Source: Hoeflea_A sp965228785
Lineage (GTDB): Bacteria > Pseudomonadota > Alphaproteobacteria > Rhizobiales > Rhizobiaceae
Reading direction: 5' to 3'
Assembly (NCBI GenBank): GCA_965228785.1
Contig: CBDDIF010000001.1
Location: forward strand, 3,596,001 to 3,660,000
DNA: 64,000 nt
Numbering within the stretch: position 1 is the stretch's first letter; every line of letters starts with the position of its first letter. The notes below the pieces were generated by a model that did no database searches, had not been told where the DNA came from, and saw only the letters and a list, made by a program, of their open reading frames with translations. The position numbers and the translations under genes are program-made. Positions 56,981 through 64,000 of the stretch are shown here, piece by piece.

Positions 56981-57301
56981 ATGAGCGGCATGGACGATCG
57001 TAGCGAAGCCTACGAAAACAAATTTGCCCATGATGAAGAACTGCGGTTCAAGGCGGAAGCCCGGCGCAACAAGCTGTTGGGTCTGTGGGCGGCGGAATTG
57101 CTCGGAAAAGAGGGCGAGGAAGCTGACGAATACGCCAAACAGGTGGTTCTGGCCGACTTCGAGGAAGCCGGTGACGAGGATGTGTTCCGCAAGGTGCGGG
57201 CTGATTTCGATGCCGCGGGTGTCGACCAGTCAGACCATCAGCTGCGCCGTACGATGGACGAACTGATGCAAACGGCGATGCAGCAGATCAATTCCGAGTA
57301 G
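56981..57301 (+). CDS. F1-ATPase inhibitor zeta subunit (DUF1476)
   Basis: 106 aa, all-helical and highly charged, with 'MSGMDDRSEAYENKFAHDEELRFKAEARRNKLLG'-type N-terminus (residues 1-34, the inhibitory region), 'LWAAELLG', 'YAKQVVLADFEEAGDEDVFRKV' near 50 and 'LRRTMDELMQTA' near 88. This is the alphaproteobacterial zeta inhibitor that blocks ATP hydrolysis by F1-ATPase. It commonly neighbours purC in Rhizobiales, as here. Confidence 0.93.
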   Translation: MSGMDDRSEAYENKFAHDEELRFKAEARRNKLLGLWAAELLGKEGEEADEYAKQVVLADFEEAGDEDVFRKVRADFDAAGVDQSDHQLRRTMDELMQTAMQQINSE

Positions 57302-57340
57302 GAATGTGGGCTTTGCCGCGATGGCCAATGGGCCGTCGGG

Positions 57341-57895
57341 TTAGCCTTCCAGCCGTCCAAGAAAACGGGCGAAGACCATGAGCCCTTCGGGCCAGGGTCC
57401 GAATCCGCCCTCAGAGTCGATATGACCCGCTTCTCCGGCGTCCATGAACAGGGCGCCCCAGGAGGCAGCGATGTCGTCGGCGATTTCCTGCTTGCAATAG
57501 GGATCGTTTCGGCTGGCGATGACTGTCGCAGGAAAAGGCAGTGGGTCGGTCGGATAGGGCCCGAAAGTCATCAGATGTTTGGGGCGTATCTTCGGATTGG
57601 CAACATCCGGCGGCGCGACAAGGAAAGCACCGGCTACCTGTCGCTCGAACAGGGGAATGGCCTGAATCGAAGCCGCAACGCCGAGTGAGTGTCCGACAAT
57701 CACTGTCGGCCGGTCGCCTACGTTGACGGCATCGGCGATGCGTTGCACCCAGTCCTCGCGAACTGGCTTTTCCCAGGAATCCTGCTCGACACGCCGAGCA
57801 GTCGATAATTTCGCCTGCCAGCGGCTTTGCCAATGATCGGGGCCGGAATTCTTGTATCCGGGCACCATCAGAATGTCGGCTTCCGATGCCTTCAT
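57341..57895 (-). CDS. RBBP9/YdeN-family alpha/beta hydrolase
   Basis: 184 aa. 'ILMVPGYKNSGPDHWQSRW' near residue 9, nucleophile elbow 'VIVGHSLGVAASIQAI' near 65 (Ser), Asp in 'VIASRNDPYC' near 127 and His in 'AGHIDSEGGFGPWPEG' near 157 form the serine-hydrolase triad. The family's natural substrates are unknown. It converges with the ATPase-inhibitor gene and precedes the purB stop in the same direction. Confidence 0.9.
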   Translation of the reverse strand: MKASEADILMVPGYKNSGPDHWQSRWQAKLSTARRVEQDSWEKPVREDWVQRIADAVNVGDRPTVIVGHSLGVAASIQAIPLFERQVAGAFLVAPPDVANPKIRPKHLMTFGPYPTDPLPFPATVIASRNDPYCKQEIADDIAASWGALFMDAGEAGHIDSEGGFGPWPEGLMVFARFLGRLEG

Positions 57896-57931
57896 CGTCG
57901 TTTCGCCAATAGTTTGAATTCGATAATGGAC

Positions 57932-59236
57932 TTAGGTCCCAAAGACTCGGCTGAATATGGTGTCGACTTGCTTGGTATGGTAGCCGAGATCAAATTTTTC
58001 GCGGATATCGTCTTCCGACAGGGCCGCCCGAACCTCATCATCACCGAGAAGCTCGGTCAGGAAATCCCGGCCTTCTTCCCACACTTTCATGGCATTGCGC
58101 TGCACCAGGCGATAGGCGTCTTCGCGACTGACACCGGCCTGCGTCAGAGCCAGAAGCACGCGCTGGGAATGCACCAGTCCGCGATACCGGTCGAGATTGG
58201 CCATCATGTTGTCCGGATAAACGAGCAGCTTGTCGATCACACCGGTCATTCGGGCGAGGGCAAAATCCAGCGTGATGGTGGCGTCCGGTCCGATCATCCG
58301 TTCCACCGACGAGTGAGAGATGTCACGTTCGTGCCAAAGCGCCACGTTCTCCATCGCCGGCTGGGCATAGGAACGGACCATGCGAGCCAGACCCGTCAGG
58401 TTTTCGGTCAACACCGGATTGCGCTTGTGGGGCATCGCCGACGAACCCTTCTGGCCGGGCGAGAAATACTCTTCCGCTTCAAGCACTTCAGTCCGCTGCA
58501 GGTGGCGGATTTCAACCGCGAGGCGTTCGATTGATGAGGCGATGACGGCCAGCGTGGCAAAGTACATGGCATGCCGATCACGCGGAATGACCTGGGTCGA
58601 TACGGGCTCTGCGGTCAGGCCCATGGCTTTGGCCACGTGTTCTTCAACACGCGGATCGATGTTGGCAAACGTGCCGACGGCGCCGGAGATCGCACAGGTG
58701 GCGATTTCGGCCCGGGCGGCAACCAGTCGCTCGCGACTGCGCTCAAATTCCGCGTAGGCCTGGGCGAGTTTCACACCGAACGTCGTTGGTTCGGCGTGAA
58801 TGCCGTGGCTGCGGCCGATCGTCACGGTGTCGCGGTGTTCCATCGCGCGTTGCTTCAGGGCATCCAGCAACGCGTCGATATCCTGAAGCAGCAGATCGGT
58901 TGCGCGGGTCAACTGTACATTGAAGCATGTATCGAGCACATCGGACGAGGTCATGCCCTGATGCACGAAGCGTGCGTCGGGGCCGACGATTTCCGCCAAA
59001 TGGGTCAGGAAGGCGATGACATCGTGCTTGGTGGTGGCTTCGATTTCGTCGATTCGGGCGATGTCGAAAGTGGCGGAACCGCCTTTCTGCCAAATTGTTT
59101 CCGCCGCTGACTTCGGGATGACACCCAGGTCCGCAAGCGCGTCGCAGGCATGGGCCTCGATTTCGAACCAGATCCGGAACTTCGATTCCGGTGACCAGAT
59201 CGCAACCATGTCGGGACGAGAATAACGAGGGATCAT
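57932..59236 (-). CDS. purB: Adenylosuccinate lyase
   Basis: 434 aa from ATG 59236, giving 'MIPRYSRPDMVAIWSPESKF'; the frame is open for 172 more codons upstream without homology. It splits SAICAR and adenylosuccinate, releasing fumarate. Motifs: 'TTKHDVIAFLTHLAE' near 68, 'FVHQGMTSSDVLDT' near 92, 'GRSHGIHAEPTTFG' near 142 (catalytic His) and the fumarase signature 'GSSAMPHKRNPV' near 265. It is slightly shorter than the E. coli enzyme and closer to the Bacillus type. Confidence 0.97.
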   Translation of the reverse strand: MIPRYSRPDMVAIWSPESKFRIWFEIEAHACDALADLGVIPKSAAETIWQKGGSATFDIARIDEIEATTKHDVIAFLTHLAEIVGPDARFVHQGMTSSDVLDTCFNVQLTRATDLLLQDIDALLDALKQRAMEHRDTVTIGRSHGIHAEPTTFGVKLAQAYAEFERSRERLVAARAEIATCAISGAVGTFANIDPRVEEHVAKAMGLTAEPVSTQVIPRDRHAMYFATLAVIASSIERLAVEIRHLQRTEVLEAEEYFSPGQKGSSAMPHKRNPVLTENLTGLARMVRSYAQPAMENVALWHERDISHSSVERMIGPDATITLDFALARMTGVIDKLLVYPDNMMANLDRYRGLVHSQRVLLALTQAGVSREDAYRLVQRNAMKVWEEGRDFLTELLGDDEVRAALSEDDIREKFDLGYHTKQVDTIFSRVFGT

Positions 59237-59322
59237 AGCGATGCTCGGTTGAGGTGTCTCGGGGAGGGCGGTTCGGCAGAACCGACGATGCGAGGTCGTG
59301 CTAGCAGAGAACCAACCTGATC

Positions 59323-59802
59323 TCAACGGGAATGGCGAGCCATCCAGACGCTGGCGACCAGAAGTGCGACGATGCCCAACGGAAGATAGAGACGCGTTCC
59401 GACAACAGCGAACTGATAGAGCGAGGAGGCTCCGGAGTAGGCGAGATGCACCAGCCAGCCGTAGGACAATTGATCGCCGGGCCAATCGGCATATAAATTC
59501 AAGTAAACCAGCGCAGAGAGAGCCGCCGTCAGCGCAAGCGTCGTGGACGTCAAAAGGACGAAGGACGCCGCGAACCGGGTTTCTGGCGGTCGCTTCGAAA
59601 ACATCTGTCGGACCGCAATGAGGGAGATTGGAAAAGAAAGCGCACCGCCACTGAAGTACAGTCCGGCCAAAGCCGCGCGATGTGCCGTCAAACCACCTAC
59701 CTGCATTTGCAGCCCGATCCAAAGGCTTGCCGTCATCGCAAGCCCCCAACAAAGCGCGCCGAGGGCTAAGTGCCTCGTCAAGACGCGGAATTCAATGGGC
59801 AT
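59323..59802 (-). CDS. Small membrane protein, four predicted helices, unknown
   Basis: 159 aa from ATG 59802. Hydrophobic segments near residues 12-33 ('LALGALCWGLAMTASLWIGL'), 45-68, 80-103 and 130-152 ('LYLPLGIVALLVASVWMA') suggest an inner-membrane protein with four helices. No family recognised. It lies 25 bases after the rpe stop in the same direction and was chosen over a longer frame that overlaps rpe. Confidence 0.65.
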   Translation of the reverse strand: MPIEFRVLTRHLALGALCWGLAMTASLWIGLQMQVGGLTAHRAALAGLYFSGGALSFPISLIAVRQMFSKRPPETRFAASFVLLTSTTLALTAALSALVYLNLYADWPGDQLSYGWLVHLAYSGASSLYQFAVVGTRLYLPLGIVALLVASVWMARHSR

Positions 59803-59827
59803 CGATGGTTCGCCGTTGGCGGTTGGT

Positions 59828-60502
59828 TCATTGGGCGGCGTTTGCCGCATCGCGGATGGCGGAGATGTTGGACCGGTAGGCTTCGATGCCATCACCCTTG
59901 AAAACAGCTGAGCCGGCCACGAAGACATTGACGCCAGCTGCTGCCGCGGCTTTTGCTGTTTCCGGGCCAATCCCACCGTCGATCTCGAGGTCAATTGGAC
60001 GATCGCCGATCAACGCGTTGATGCGACGGGCTTTCTCAACGGTCGCGTCAATAAATCTCTGACCGCCAAAACCTGGATTGACGCTCATTACCAGGATCAG
60101 ATCGAGCTCGTCCAGAACATACTCGATGACGCTTTCAGGGGTTGCTGGATTGAGTGAGACCCCGGCTTTCTTTCCAAGGGCACGGATGGCCTGAAGTGAA
60201 CGATGCAAGTGATCGCTAGCTTCTGCGTGTACGGTGATGATGTCGCAACCGGCGTCGGCGAAAGCTCCGAGAAAAGGGTCACAGGGCGAGATCATCAGGT
60301 GGCAGTCAAAGACGCGATCGGCGTGTGACCGCAATGCTTTGATGACATCGGGCCCGTAGGAGATGTTCGGAACGAAATGACCGTCCATCACGTCAAGGTG
60401 GATCCAGTCGGCGCCCGCAGAAACGACATCCCGGACCTCTTCACCCAACCGCGCGTAGTCGGCGGCGAGGATCGATGGTGCGATTTTGATGGGACGTTTC
60501 AT
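59828..60502 (-). CDS. rpe: Ribulose-phosphate 3-epimerase
   Basis: 224 aa, TIM barrel. Motifs: 'KIAPSILAADYARLGEEV' at the N-terminus, 'WIHLDVMDGHFVPNISYG' near 32 (metal His/Asp), 'CHLMI', 'LVMSVNPGFGGQRFI' near 138 and 'LEIDGGIGPETAKAAAAAGVNVFVAGSAVF' pattern near 175. It interconverts ribulose 5- and xylulose 5-phosphate. Confidence 0.97.
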   Translation of the reverse strand: MKRPIKIAPSILAADYARLGEEVRDVVSAGADWIHLDVMDGHFVPNISYGPDVIKALRSHADRVFDCHLMISPCDPFLGAFADAGCDIITVHAEASDHLHRSLQAIRALGKKAGVSLNPATPESVIEYVLDELDLILVMSVNPGFGGQRFIDATVEKARRINALIGDRPIDLEIDGGIGPETAKAAAAAGVNVFVAGSAVFKGDGIEAYRSNISAIRDAANAAQ

Positions 60503-60535
60503 GGATGCTCCTGCAGTTTAAGCCTATGCGCCGGA

Positions 60536-61573
60536 TTATTGCTTTGGATCAGCAAATGCATCTTGCCATGTTTGCATGATATCGCCCTCGCGAGGGGTCG
60601 CCTCGTAGATTCCACGGGCGATTGCACGCGCCATCACGGCGGCCGCTCCGGCGTTCAGGTCAACGAATTGGTCGAAATCGGGACGAATGTCGCTTCGGCC
60701 TGTCGCAGCGGCAAAAACGAGATCGCCATCGGTCGGAAGGTGAGCAGGCCAGATGGCACGGCTGTAGCCGTCATGCGCCGCGATGGCCAGCCGTTTTGCC
60801 TCCGCTTTGGTCAACGTCGCATCGGTGGCTATCACAGCAATGGTGGTGTTTGTCAGATCGGAACCGTCTCCGGGCAGGGGCCTGTCGCGGAATTTGATTC
60901 GAAGGTCCGCTGCCGTCGGTGGGATGGGGTTTGGAAACCCAAGGCCTCCAAATTCCTTGCCCAACTCAAATGCCGACGCCCAGAAATGTGGCCCTCCGTC
61001 GAAAACCGGCGTGCCTATGGAGTTGACGGCGACCAGCGCACCGATTGTGATTCCACTATCGAGCTGTAGGGAAGCAGACCCCAACCCACCCTTGAAATCG
61101 GCGACCAAAGCACCTGTCCCAGCTCCAACGGTGCCAATGTCAAAGCTGCGGCCAGCGTTGTTGGCCGCTTCATACCCGAGCTCGCGATAGGGCGGGTAGC
61201 GACCCCAATCCTTGTCGCCGCCATTAGCAAGGTCGAAAAGGATGGCCGCGGGGACAATCGGAATGCAATAAGGCCCGGCAAAAAAGCCAATACCCTTCTC
61301 ATGCAAGGCAGCCTGGACGCCAGAAGCTGCATCGAGCCCAAAGGCGGAACCGCCCGAAAGCACCAGTGCATTGACCTTTTCGACGGTGTTGTGCGGCTCA
61401 AGCAGATCGGTTTCGCGCGTTCCCGGCGAGGCGCCCAACACCTGGACGGCTGCCGTTGCATCGTTTTCAAAGATCACGGCCGTTGTGCCGGACTTCAGTT
61501 GATCATCGGCCGCATTGCCGACCAGCAGTCCGTCGACGTCGGTAATCAGGTTCAAAGGACCGGTGCGTTTCAT
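60536..61573 (-). CDS. P1-family (DmpA-type) peptidase
   Basis: 345 aa. DmpA/S58 Ntn-like fold, recognisable from 'ALVLSGGSAFGLDAASGVQAALHEKG' pattern near residue 70, 'GTVGAGTGALVADFKGGLGSASL' near 145, 'GALVAVNSIGTPVF' near 178 and the self-cleavage region 'LTNTTIAVIATDATLTKAEAKRLA' near 238, where a Thr would be the new N-terminal nucleophile. Family members are aminopeptidases, some for D- or beta-amino acids. ATG overlaps the stop of the binding-protein gene (ATGA). Confidence 0.88.
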   Translation of the reverse strand: MKRTGPLNLITDVDGLLVGNAADDQLKSGTTAVIFENDATAAVQVLGASPGTRETDLLEPHNTVEKVNALVLSGGSAFGLDAASGVQAALHEKGIGFFAGPYCIPIVPAAILFDLANGGDKDWGRYPPYRELGYEAANNAGRSFDIGTVGAGTGALVADFKGGLGSASLQLDSGITIGALVAVNSIGTPVFDGGPHFWASAFELGKEFGGLGFPNPIPPTAADLRIKFRDRPLPGDGSDLTNTTIAVIATDATLTKAEAKRLAIAAHDGYSRAIWPAHLPTDGDLVFAAATGRSDIRPDFDQFVDLNAGAAAVMARAIARGIYEATPREGDIMQTWQDAFADPKQ

Positions 61574-62712
61574 TCGGTCGCGGTATCCTGTTGTGGCGTG
61601 TTGACAGAGCGTTCGACCGGCAGAAACGATCCGTTGCGCCAGACCATCAGGCGGAAGGGGTTGTCCTTGCGTTCGCCAAAATCGTCGAACTCGACAGGAC
61701 CCAGGGCTGTGTCGAACGGTGTTGCCTTCAACGCCTGTTGGAGTGGGACGCCCTGGGCGATTGAAGCGCGCTTTGCATCCAGCAAAATCTGACCCGCGGC
61801 GAAAGCCGGTAGGCCGTAGCCCTCTGGAGATCGACCGGTGTTTTCGAACTGAGCCTGGGCATTGATCGAACTGTCGAGGAGCATGGGATCCGGAACGGTG
61901 ACAGCGAGAAAGCCGTTGGGGAGTGTTGGATCTCCATCGGCGGCATTCAGCGCATCGCCACCCAGGAATGTCAGATTGAGGCCTGCTTCCCGGCTATCAC
62001 GACCGATGATCGCGGCATCCTGCCGGTCGCCGCCGACGAAAATGTGAGTCGCGCCAGACTTTTCCAGCCGCCGAACCAAGCTGAATTGTTTGCTTTGTGA
62101 CGGCCGGAAATTGTCTATAAACAGTGGTGTTATGCCAATTTCTTCAAGCAATAGTCGAACGGATTCGGCCAGCTCCCGTCCATAGATGGTGCCGTCTTCG
62201 ACCAAGGCCAGAGGTCTGCCCACCCATTTCGCGGCAATGGTCTCGGTTATTTTCTTGGCTTCGTCGTCGGCACGCGGCGCCAGGCGAAAGAAGGGCCAGC
62301 CATTCTTGGCAGCGTCCTCAGCCACAATGGAGGAGCGTACGCCGAGCGTAATCGCGGGAATGCCCGATTCGCTAAGGATGGGAAGCGCAGCCATCAGGCT
62401 CTCCATACAGAGAAATCCTATAACCGCGTCGACCCCTGCTTCGACAAAGGCACTGGCAGCGTCGCTGCCTCCGGTCGCGTCGCAGGTATCGGGCTCCCGA
62501 ACGACATCGGAAACCAGGCCACTGGTCGTGCTGGCAAAGATGGTCACGCCATCGGCGATCTGATCGCCCAAAACTTGAAACGTACCGTCCTCAGGCGCCA
62601 GCACGCCGATTCTCAGTCCCTCGTCGCTCTGAGCCTGGACTGGTGCGGCAATCAGCCAAGGCATCATCGCGCAGTAGAGAAGCGCAAGGAGGGACTTTGT
62701 GGTGGATTGCAT
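61570..62712 (-). CDS. Periplasmic branched-chain-amino-acid-type binding protein
   Basis: 380 aa from ATG 62712. Signal peptide 'SLLALLYCAMMPWLIAAPVQA' followed by a Peripla_BP_6 (LivJ-like) domain: 'LRIGVLAPEDGTFQVLGDQIADGV' pattern near 35, 'VDAVIGFLCMESLMAALPILSESGIPAITLG' region near 100, 'SGATHIFVGGDRQDAAII' near 215 and 'GYGLPAFAAGQILLDAKR' near 305. There is no permease or ATPase nearby, so it may be an orphan binding or sensory subunit. It is translationally coupled to the P1 peptidase. Confidence 0.88.
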   Translation of the reverse strand: MQSTTKSLLALLYCAMMPWLIAAPVQAQSDEGLRIGVLAPEDGTFQVLGDQIADGVTIFASTTSGLVSDVVREPDTCDATGGSDAASAFVEAGVDAVIGFLCMESLMAALPILSESGIPAITLGVRSSIVAEDAAKNGWPFFRLAPRADDEAKKITETIAAKWVGRPLALVEDGTIYGRELAESVRLLLEEIGITPLFIDNFRPSQSKQFSLVRRLEKSGATHIFVGGDRQDAAIIGRDSREAGLNLTFLGGDALNAADGDPTLPNGFLAVTVPDPMLLDSSINAQAQFENTGRSPEGYGLPAFAAGQILLDAKRASIAQGVPLQQALKATPFDTALGPVEFDDFGERKDNPFRLMVWRNGSFLPVERSVNTPQQDTATE

Positions 62713-63056
62713 CGGGTTATAGCCTGGCGGACATTTCAGCCTCACTTGTAACTGCGGCGATCTGCATATCCAAGGCAGAAAATCCACACTGTCGTGATGG
62801 ATGTTTTGTTTCCGACAGCAGTTCGGCAGGCTCTTTGGGATTTTCAAGCCGGTAAATCATGCCAGAATCGTGATTTTGGCAGCGAGCAGAATGGATCGGA
62901 AGTTCGTTCGGAAAGGGCTTTGCAACGTGACGGACGTCGGAATTCAGGAGCTGGGCGGTAAACACTCCATTTCAGCAGTGGAAATTGCCCTTTCAAAAAC
63001 GCCGGATGGGTTTATGTATTGCGCTTGAGCCGACCATTCGACGCCGGAGATAATGC
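62713..63056. other. Intergenic region without recognised features
   Basis: 344 bases between the divergent binding-protein and flavin-reductase genes. It must hold both promoters. Short frames exist on both strands, but none has a ribosome site and recognisable sequence together. Confidence 0.5.
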
Positions 63057-63551
63057 TTGTTGGATCGTAAAACCGTTCAGTCCCGGGAATACAGGGATGC
63101 CATGGCCCAGTATGCCGGGCATGTGCAGCTCGTGACAACCGAACATCGCGGTGTGCGGCGTGGCGTTACGGTGACAGCGGCTTGCTCCGTTTCGGATGAG
63201 CCGCCAATGGTGCTCGTCTGCCTCAACCGGACCAACCCCAACAACCTCACCTTTCTGGAGAGTGGCTTCTTCGCACTCAATACGCTCGCCGTTCGCCATC
63301 AGGCCATGGCTGCTGCTTTTGCCGGGTTTGATGGCCTGTCGGCGGATGAGCGTTTTGCCATGGCTGATTGGGACACCATCGCCACGGGTAGCCCGACGCT
63401 GACCGACGCCAAGGCGGTGTTCGACTGTCGTCTGATGGAACACAAGGACATGGCGACCCATATGGTGCTTTTCGGTGAAGTGGTCGGACTTCGGATTGGA
63501 GACGACGCGTCCGCCTTGTTGTTCATGGACCGAGAATGGCGCAGCCTTTAG
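63057..63551 (+). CDS. Flavin reductase-like domain protein
   Basis: 164 aa from TTG 63057, eight bases after GGAG. FMN-binding split-barrel: 'YRDAMAQYAGHVQLVTTEH' at the N-terminus, 'RGVTVTAACSVSDEPPMVLVCLNRTNP' pattern near 35, 'FLESGFFALNTLAVRHQ' near 65 and 'HMVLFGEVVGLRIGDDASALLF' near 135. It resembles the reductase partners (RutF/HpaC type) of flavin monooxygenases, supplying reduced FMN; no monooxygenase is in the window. Confidence 0.88.
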   Translation: MLDRKTVQSREYRDAMAQYAGHVQLVTTEHRGVRRGVTVTAACSVSDEPPMVLVCLNRTNPNNLTFLESGFFALNTLAVRHQAMAAAFAGFDGLSADERFAMADWDTIATGSPTLTDAKAVFDCRLMEHKDMATHMVLFGEVVGLRIGDDASALLFMDREWRSL

Positions 63552-63595
63552 GGTCAAGCCGTAGGGCAGACCGAAAATTGTCAGGGGTAAACAGC

Positions 63596-64000
63596 TTGAT
63601 CAATTCAACTCCCACCATTCCTTCGTCGATCGATGAGATGCTCGATCTGCTGATCGGGCAGGATTACGTGGCGGGCCGTTCCCTGGCGACAGTGCTCTAC
63701 CTCAGCATGAAAATGAAACGGCCGCTCTTTCTTGAAGGGGAAGCCGGCGTCGGCAAGACGGAAATCGCCAAGGTTCTTTCACAGGGTCTGAAGCGGCCGA
63801 CCATCCGACTGCAGTGCTATGAGGGCCTTGATGTCTCATCTGCCGTCTATGAGTGGAACTATCCGGCTCAGATGCTGGAGATCCGCTTGGCCGAGGCTAG
63901 CGGACAGACCGATCGTTCGGCGATGGAAAGGGACATCTTTTCGGAACGCTATCTGATCCGCCGGCCGGTCTTGCAGGCATTGTCGGGTGAGGGTGATGCA
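63596..64000 (+). CDS. MoxR/CoxD-type AAA+ ATPase (3' truncated by window edge)
   Basis: 135 codons are visible from TTG 63596 (AGGGG eight bases ahead). 'LFLEGEAGVGKTEIAKVLS' near residue 42 is the Walker A, and 'RPTIRLQCYEGLDVSSAVYEWNYPAQMLEIR' pattern near 65 is typical of the CoxD/MoxR branch. Such ATPases act with VWA-domain partners to insert metal centres or activate enzymes, for example CO dehydrogenase. The partner genes would lie beyond the window edge. Confidence 0.88.
   Translation, partial: MINSTPTIPSSIDEMLDLLIGQDYVAGRSLATVLYLSMKMKRPLFLEGEAGVGKTEIAKVLSQGLKRPTIRLQCYEGLDVSSAVYEWNYPAQMLEIRLAEASGQTDRSAMERDIFSERYLIRRPVLQALSGEGDA

Noticed and set aside
62717..62965. 82-codon leftward frame before the binding protein
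   Set aside because: No ribosome site and no known sequence pattern; it occupies the divergent promoter region.
1..64000. tRNA, rRNA, CRISPR arrays, insertion sequences and prophage genes
   Set aside because: None was seen on reading the intergenic regions; no spaced direct repeats, terminal inverted repeats with transposase, or cloverleaf candidates were found.

Overview
The window is a high-GC chromosome segment from an alphaproteobacterium, most probably of the Rhizobiales/Hyphomicrobiales. The evidence is the core gene order recA-alaS-icd ... trmJ-murI-rpsD-ttcA, the purB / ATPase zeta inhibitor / purC-purS-purQ-purL-bolA-grxD neighbourhood, and a complete serine-cycle operon. No rRNA, tRNA, CRISPR array, transposase or phage gene was recognised. 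The species cannot be named from the sequence alone.

Layout. (1) 1-2.7 kb: the end of an OmpA-like gene, then a leftward pseudouridine catabolism cluster (psuK, psuG, DUF3052-like). (2) 2.7-19.7 kb: a peptide-synthesis island. A leftward MFS exporter and an MbtH-like protein diverge, across an AT-rich promoter region, from one 15.1-kb NRPS gene (5040 aa). The NRPS has four C-A-T modules. It begins with only the C-terminal half of a condensation domain, ends in a terminal condensation domain with no thioesterase, and has a third adenylation domain with an atypical binding pocket. (3) 19.7-29.0 kb: a leftward serine-cycle operon, in transcription order sga, mtkA, mtkB, hprA, ppc, glyA, mcl. It faces a divergent LuxR-type regulator with a degenerate receiver domain. 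(4) 30-34.7 kb: a leftward exopolysaccharide operon (HlyD-like membrane-fusion protein, exported helical-toroid glycosidase-like protein, cellulose-synthase-like GT2 with a weak PilZ-like tail). It resembles the rhizobial mixed-linkage beta-glucan locus, and a nested inverted repeat lies upstream. (5) 35-51 kb: housekeeping genes (recA, alaS, icd, trmJ, murI, rpsD, ttcA, an IMPase, a Bcr-type exporter, ytoQ, grxD) with small secreted proteins and an ArsR/SRPBCC pair. (6) 51-60.5 kb: dispersed leftward purine genes (purL, purQ, purS, purC, purB) interrupted by a rightward tryptophan dioxygenase gene and the ATPase zeta-inhibitor gene, then rpe. (7) 60.5-64 kb: a P1-family peptidase coupled to a periplasmic binding protein, a flavin reductase, and the start of a MoxR/CoxD-type ATPase cut by the window edge.

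How the genes work together. The serine-cycle enzymes convert glyoxylate, glycine and C1 units through serine, hydroxypyruvate, glycerate, PEP and oxaloacetate/malate to malyl-CoA, which is cleaved back to glyoxylate plus acetyl-CoA. Most start codons in this operon overlap the preceding stop, which implies tight co-expression. In the NRPS island the MbtH protein should assist the adenylation domains and the MFS protein probably exports the product. The predicted product is a tetrapeptide-derived compound, possibly with an N-terminal acyl cap, released by the terminal condensation domain. Pocket positions were aligned by eye, so no amino acids are assigned. The NRPS island holds the least conventional features of the window.
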